The translations under genes and the position numbers were made by a program. A DNA stretch of 64,000 nt from Mucilaginibacter sp. PAMB04168 (GTDB lineage Bacteria; Bacteroidota; Bacteroidia; Sphingobacteriales; Sphingobacteriaceae). Below, piece by piece: positions 59,757-64,000 of the stretch (position 1 is the first letter of the stretch; each line of letters opens with the position of its first letter). The notes beneath the pieces were generated by a model, which had not been told where the DNA came from, made no database searches, and saw nothing but the letters and a program-made list of their open reading frames with translations. The stretch is from contig NZ_CP155079.2 in the NCBI RefSeq assembly GCF_039634365.2, positions 3,162,001 through 3,226,000 on the forward strand, written 5' to 3'.

Positions 59757-61250
59757 TTATTTAATGATCAGCTCCAGATCAGGCGATTTCACTTTTCGGA
59801 TAATACCATTATAAATAACCAGCAAAATCAAAATAACAACTGTGTAATTAGACTCCCGCAAAAAAATGATCTTATATTGATTGAGCAGGAAGAACAAGAA
59901 CAGCGTGGTGAAACCCAACAGCAAATCAGCATCAAATGGTGCTATGTTTTTAATACGCCGTGCAATAATGCCCCGGTATATGGTGAGAATAAATATCAGG
60001 ATGAAAGCTACAGCCCCGGGTATTCCCCAAAACACAGCAATGCTCAAATACAAATTATGGTAATCTCCAATTGGCGGATTCGGAACGCCAAAGTGAGCAG
60101 TGTTATAGTCATCAGGGTGAGCAAAATACCCCTCTCCTATCAATCCCTTCGACCGCTTGATTTTTTCAAAAGCATAAGCAAACAGTCCGCCTCTGCTTAT
60201 TTCATTACCTGAGGCTACGTCAGATACGCTTTTTATCTTCATCTCCTGGCTACGCTCAATAAAAGATGAAATATCGAATATTTTAATTTTGAAATTAATA
60301 CCAACACCCAATGCTATAATCAGCAAATAAGGCACGATTGCTTTCAATTTCATCCGTTTATACTGGCTAAGCAATATCACTAAGATTACAAACGGCAACA
60401 GAAATAATGAAGAACGGGTTACGGTTAAGATGATTGATAACACTGACATAATGGTGATACCAACAGTCATGTAATAGAATTTTTTGCTAACCTCTCTAAA
60501 CGATCCGGATATAATACCCGGCAGCAGCAAAGCAACCATTGAAAGTGAGTACTCAGCATATGCTTCAAAGTTCACGAAAGTGCCCACGCATCTGAATATA
60601 TCGTTCTCATACTCAATATTCTTTTCCATTGGCAAAAGCGGTGTTGACAAGCCGATTAACCCATATTTTTGGTTAAGCGATACAACAAGCTCGAACATAC
60701 TGAAAAAGAACAGAATGGTAACAAATCTGATTATGTCTGATTTACGAACCGGAATTTTTGAGAGTTGATATATAAGCAATATGATGCCCGAGAAACTCAT
60801 TAAACCACCTAATTTGCCTAGTATGCTCGCATGTACATTAGCCGTTAAGCTAAGCAACTGAAAGGCAAAAAGTATTAACAGCAAACCTTTAAAAGAGCGG
60901 CTAAAGGAGGATGTTCCTTTAAACACCTGATGTCCTGAAAGACCAAAAAAGCCTAAAGCAAGTAACGCAGCAATATTAAAAACGCCGCCTTTATCATTAC
61001 CGAAAACATAATGGTTAGCAAAAAACAGCTGTATCAGTAAGGAGAAATTATCCTTCTTAAGCAATGTGTTCAAAAACACAAGAACTATAGCGCCGAAAGC
61101 GGCCAGATTTACAACAGGCGAATATGCTGTTAAACAAAGCGTACCTAAAAAGCAAACGCCAAACACCTTTGCACCAACATGTATAACAGATTCATGCTCT
61201 TTAGGGTTAACCGTATTGTCAAAGAACCACGCGGGTAGTTTAATTACCAT
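59757..61250 (-). CDS. O-antigen polymerase/ligase-like membrane protein (Wzy-like)
   Basis: This 497-residue protein has about 12 membrane helices and a large periplasmic loop of about 80 residues with RSQEMKIKSVSDVASGNEIS. The polymerase-typical GEGYFAHP and DYHNLYLSIAVFWGIPGAVA follow. These fit the Wzy_C-type fold. It lies beside the flippase gene, as in Wzx/Wzy systems. Confidence 0.85.
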   Translation of the reverse strand: MVIKLPAWFFDNTVNPKEHESVIHVGAKVFGVCFLGTLCLTAYSPVVNLAAFGAIVLVFLNTLLKKDNFSLLIQLFFANHYVFGNDKGGVFNIAALLALGFFGLSGHQVFKGTSSFSRSFKGLLLILFAFQLLSLTANVHASILGKLGGLMSFSGIILLIYQLSKIPVRKSDIIRFVTILFFFSMFELVVSLNQKYGLIGLSTPLLPMEKNIEYENDIFRCVGTFVNFEAYAEYSLSMVALLLPGIISGSFREVSKKFYYMTVGITIMSVLSIILTVTRSSLFLLPFVILVILLSQYKRMKLKAIVPYLLIIALGVGINFKIKIFDISSFIERSQEMKIKSVSDVASGNEISRGGLFAYAFEKIKRSKGLIGEGYFAHPDDYNTAHFGVPNPPIGDYHNLYLSIAVFWGIPGAVAFILIFILTIYRGIIARRIKNIAPFDADLLLGFTTLFLFFLLNQYKIIFLRESNYTVVILILLVIYNGIIRKVKSPDLELIIK

Positions 61251-61263
61251 ATGATAACAAAAT

Positions 61264-62220
61264 TTAGTAAGTCCTGGTTAAATGATAAAGGCTTTTCAGA
61301 TGCCATTTTAAACGCAGGATAGGTGTATTGGCTTTTAAAAAATAATGTGCTATGTGATAAGAATCAAAATCGGCGTTGGCTTTAACTGGCTGGTTGGCCG
61401 ATATATCTATTACGTTACCCCAAGGGATAGTTTTGCGATAAAATGAACTTTGATCTTCACTATTATCAGCATGTGCCCCCTCAATGCCTATATTGGTAAT
61501 GAGGTTGCCCCAAGGTACAACCGACAAGCCCTGATGTTTAAACAAGGTATATTGCCATTGGTAGTCCCAGGTATCTTTAGCGAAAGTATCTTTCTGATAC
61601 ATACGCTGGAAATTATCGATCCAGAATTGGGCCTGAACCCGGCTTTTTAACTGCTGGTAGAGCATCTGCCCGTCTTTTACTGGGTTCCAGGTCTGCATTT
61701 CAAAATCATACAGGTCCCATGCACGTTTCCAGGTAGCCCAACCCCACACATGTCCAATTCGGCTAAAAAAATAACTGGAGGCGCCAGTTTCAAACTCATC
61801 GTTCCAGCGAGTACCGGCGACATGCATTACTGCAGTATTGTTAGCATATTTATTTAGCATATGGGCGCAATACTTAAAAAAGGTTATATCGGGCAGGCAA
61901 TCATCCTCGAGTATAATACCGCTTTGCTCCGTCTTGAACATCCAGCTTATTGCAGAGCTCACCGCCCTGCCACAACCCATATTCGAATCACAAAACCACT
62001 TTTCTATTTTACAATCCCATGTAATGTTCTCTTCGTCAAAAATAGACCTGCACTTTTGTACAGCCTTTGCTTCCTCATCTCTTCCATCACGTGCAGCGTC
62101 AGAAAAAACGTAGAGTTTACTTGGTTGCAGTTCTTTAATCCTCTCAAACACTTGTAAAGCAGAATCCGGCCTGTTAAATGTGATTAATAGAACAGGAATA
62201 TCGAACGGTTGCTCTCTCAT
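61264..62220 (-). CDS. glycosyltransferase (HlpA-like, GT2-type)
   Basis: This 318-residue GT-A protein has VLLITFNRPDSALQVFERI at the N-terminus, LYVFSDAARDGRDEE, and ILEDDCLPD with the DxD-type metal site. HVWGWATWKRAWDLYD is typical of the 'hemolytic protein HlpA-like' group. It is 21 bases downstream of the flippase gene. Confidence 0.88.
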   Translation of the reverse strand: MREQPFDIPVLLITFNRPDSALQVFERIKELQPSKLYVFSDAARDGRDEEAKAVQKCRSIFDEENITWDCKIEKWFCDSNMGCGRAVSSAISWMFKTEQSGIILEDDCLPDITFFKYCAHMLNKYANNTAVMHVAGTRWNDEFETGASSYFFSRIGHVWGWATWKRAWDLYDFEMQTWNPVKDGQMLYQQLKSRVQAQFWIDNFQRMYQKDTFAKDTWDYQWQYTLFKHQGLSVVPWGNLITNIGIEGAHADNSEDQSSFYRKTIPWGNVIDISANQPVKANADFDSYHIAHYFLKANTPILRLKWHLKSLYHLTRTY

Positions 62221-62241
62221 AATTTAAATAGTAGCGTATAG

Positions 62242-63558
62242 TTATAATTGTGCTAAACGGTGCTCCCTGAGCTTTTTTGCGATAAAGAAGAGCAGCACAG
62301 TCACCAGTACCAGGTGTGTAAAAGCTGTGGCCATAGCAACACCTGTTTGCCTGAAATAGTAAGCGGCCAATGTGTAAGTTGTAATGCTTAAAGTTGCGCC
62401 CAGTATATTTAAGGCCAAATTAATCTTGGTCTTTTGCCATGCTAAAATAATGGCATCTAAAAGCGAGTATATAATGATTAAGCCATACGTAATGGCTAAT
62501 ATGTTGGAGTACCGGATTGCCTCGGTAAATCTACCGGCCGTTAAATAATGCATTAAGTACGGCGATACAAATACAAAAACAATGGTGGTAACAATGACAA
62601 GTGCCACAACCATCATACCCGTTTTTTTAAGGCCTTTTATATTGTAGGTAGAAGCATATTTATAAATATCGGGTTCAAATGCCTGAAAAAAGGATTGTAG
62701 AGCTATGAATAAGTAATTAGCAATGCCTTTACCTATGTTGTACAAACCCATTTGCACAGGCTGGTTAAGTTTTTCAACAGCAATGTTATCAAAACTCATT
62801 AGCGGCCAAAACAAAAAGGAAGCCGGTATTAAAGGCAGCACTTTGCGCATGGCTATCTTTACCGTTGCCTTATCGAGCCTTAAGCTTTGCCCTTTCAATA
62901 TAGTATACAAAGAAATGATGAAGAACAATATCTCGACTACAAATACGCCCAGCATACGGCCCTTTAAACCCATATCTGCCGATATAATGAAGTATAAAGA
63001 CAGTAATATGCCCAACACTCTGTAGCCGGCTACAATAAGCAGATATTTTACTGGCTGATTACCCAAACGGTAATTTACCTGGACAAAGCCTTTAAATATG
63101 CCCACTACACTGGTAGCGAGCGCTAGTAACGCAAATGGGTAAAAAGGTATTTGTGAGTGCGAATACTTTAAGTAAACATAAATACCCAGGTAAGCAATTG
63201 GAAAAAACAGGAGGTTCCAAACCAGCGTAAATATAATAAGCGTGGTTTGTATAGCTCTGCGCTGTTCTTCGGTCTCTTTAAAAAAGACCGACATATAGTA
63301 CGTTTGCAATGACAGGCTGGAAAAAACCAGCAGGAACGAAGCCAGCGTTGAATAATAGCCATAGTAACCATATTCTTCGGCCGATAAATGCTTCGCAAAA
63401 ATTGGCGATGTGATGAACGAAACGCCAAAGTTTATGATAGGTACCAGCAAATAAATGCCGGTTGACCTGATCTTATTGATGACATTTTGATTTAAAATTA
63501 AATTTCTTAGAAAAAGGAGCTTGGAACTAATGAATGCTTCGGGCATGTTATTCGGCAT
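62242..63558 (-). CDS. polysaccharide flippase (Wzx-like)
   Basis: This 438-residue protein has about 12 membrane helices and the MATE/PST family start LVPIINFGVSFITSPIFAKHL, then SAEEYGYYGYYSTLASFLLVFSS-like text. It moves lipid-linked repeat units across the inner membrane. Its start overlaps the preceding GT gene by 11 bases. Confidence 0.9.
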   Translation of the reverse strand: MPNNMPEAFISSKLLFLRNLILNQNVINKIRSTGIYLLVPIINFGVSFITSPIFAKHLSAEEYGYYGYYSTLASFLLVFSSLSLQTYYMSVFFKETEEQRRAIQTTLIIFTLVWNLLFFPIAYLGIYVYLKYSHSQIPFYPFALLALATSVVGIFKGFVQVNYRLGNQPVKYLLIVAGYRVLGILLSLYFIISADMGLKGRMLGVFVVEILFFIISLYTILKGQSLRLDKATVKIAMRKVLPLIPASFLFWPLMSFDNIAVEKLNQPVQMGLYNIGKGIANYLFIALQSFFQAFEPDIYKYASTYNIKGLKKTGMMVVALVIVTTIVFVFVSPYLMHYLTAGRFTEAIRYSNILAITYGLIIIYSLLDAIILAWQKTKINLALNILGATLSITTYTLAAYYFRQTGVAMATAFTHLVLVTVLLFFIAKKLREHRLAQL

Positions 63559-64000
63559 ATTGTAAGATAATGCGTAGCGGTATGTTATTTATTTTGGCAG
63601 CCCTGCCCGAGAAACTACTATCATGCGATCCCCAAATCTCGCGGCACATACTTAAACAGCACAGATCTGTTAGCGCTGCTATGATCCCTGCTTTCGAGTC
63701 GCGGGTTCTTACCGATATGCCGGTTATGATATTGCCGGGAAACATAGCGGTAAGGATATTAGTAACCTCTTGCGAATCTGTAGACAGATAGAACTTTGCT
63801 TCGGGATTGATAGCAATTGTGCAGCTTATTTCATTGACAAAGGCATCCAGTGGCGATTTTTCGATAGCATTAATGTTATCTGACCTCCTGATGTGTACTC
63901 CTGTAACCGAGCTCAGATTCAATAAAATCTGCTGGCTCTCACGCTGTATACTTTGGGCAATCTGTACCTGAAAGTTACTACTATCGGTATAAAACTCGTA
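63548..64000 (-). CDS. glycosyltransferase with HxRR motif (5' part outside window)
   Basis: The frame is open to the window edge, giving 150 C-terminal residues. GVHIRRSDN and ISVRTRDSKAGIIAALTDLCC resemble the donor-binding part of fucosyltransferase-like enzymes (O-FucT/NodZ type) with the motif HxRR. A second fucosyltransferase is possible but not proved, since the N-terminus is missing. It overlaps the flippase gene by 11 bases. Confidence 0.7.
   Translation of the reverse strand, partial: YEFYTDSSNFQVQIAQSIQRESQQILLNLSSVTGVHIRRSDNINAIEKSPLDAFVNEISCTIAINPEAKFYLSTDSQEVTNILTAMFPGNIITGISVRTRDSKAGIIAALTDLCCLSMCREIWGSHDSSFSGRAAKINNIPLRIILQYAE

Overview
The window looks like chromosomal DNA from a Bacteroidetes of the Sphingobacteriaceae type (Mucilaginibacter- or Pedobacter-like). 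The reasons are TAnnTTTG promoter elements instead of the E. coli -10 box, many AraC, LytTR and OMP_b-brl_3-type proteins, signal peptides ending in xxxAQ, and the gene order 16S-tRNA(Ile)-tRNA(Ala)-23S-5S. The genus is inferred; the 16S gene (33196-34718, minus strand) would settle it.

Positions 1 to 29 kb form an accessory, stress-response-like region. Small oxidoreductases and hydrolases repeatedly sit beside their own regulator. The pairs are: TetR with a short-chain dehydrogenase (SDR) that share a duplicated palindromic operator; a Tet(X)-like FAD monooxygenase divergent from an AraC regulator; an OhrR-like MarR regulator with DoxX, PfpI, Ohr and nitroreductase genes; AraC with an Old Yellow Enzyme and an NmrA-like protein; a secreted alpha/beta hydrolase with a LytS/LytTR pair; three SDR-AraC pairs; and a Crp-like regulator with two small proteins. 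A UvrA2-type ATPase lies in the same region. An outer-membrane beta-barrel gene at 19.4-20.4 kb is an internally deleted pseudogene.

Positions 29.4 to 35.4 kb hold a complete rRNA operon on the minus strand, ending in an intrinsic terminator and preceded by three tandem TAnnTTTG promoters. Positions 35.6 to 38.3 kb carry a PAS/DHp signalling protein, a single-domain response regulator, a RibD-like reductase and a protein of unknown function.

Positions 38.6 to 64 kb are a surface or exopolysaccharide locus, almost all on the minus strand. From its upstream side it encodes a flippase, a polymerase, several glycosyltransferases including a GT11 fucosyltransferase, two membrane acyltransferases, a PhyH dioxygenase, a WecG-type transferase, GDP-fucose synthesis (Gmd, Fcl), and a WcaJ-like initiating phosphoglycosyltransferase. 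A CDP-sugar branch follows (RfbF, SDR, RfbC-like epimerase, SAF-domain oxidoreductase, C-methyltransferase), which probably makes a C-methylated branched sugar. The locus runs off the right edge. No export or chain-length genes (Wza, Wzc) are inside the window. No CRISPR array, phage or intact insertion sequence was seen.
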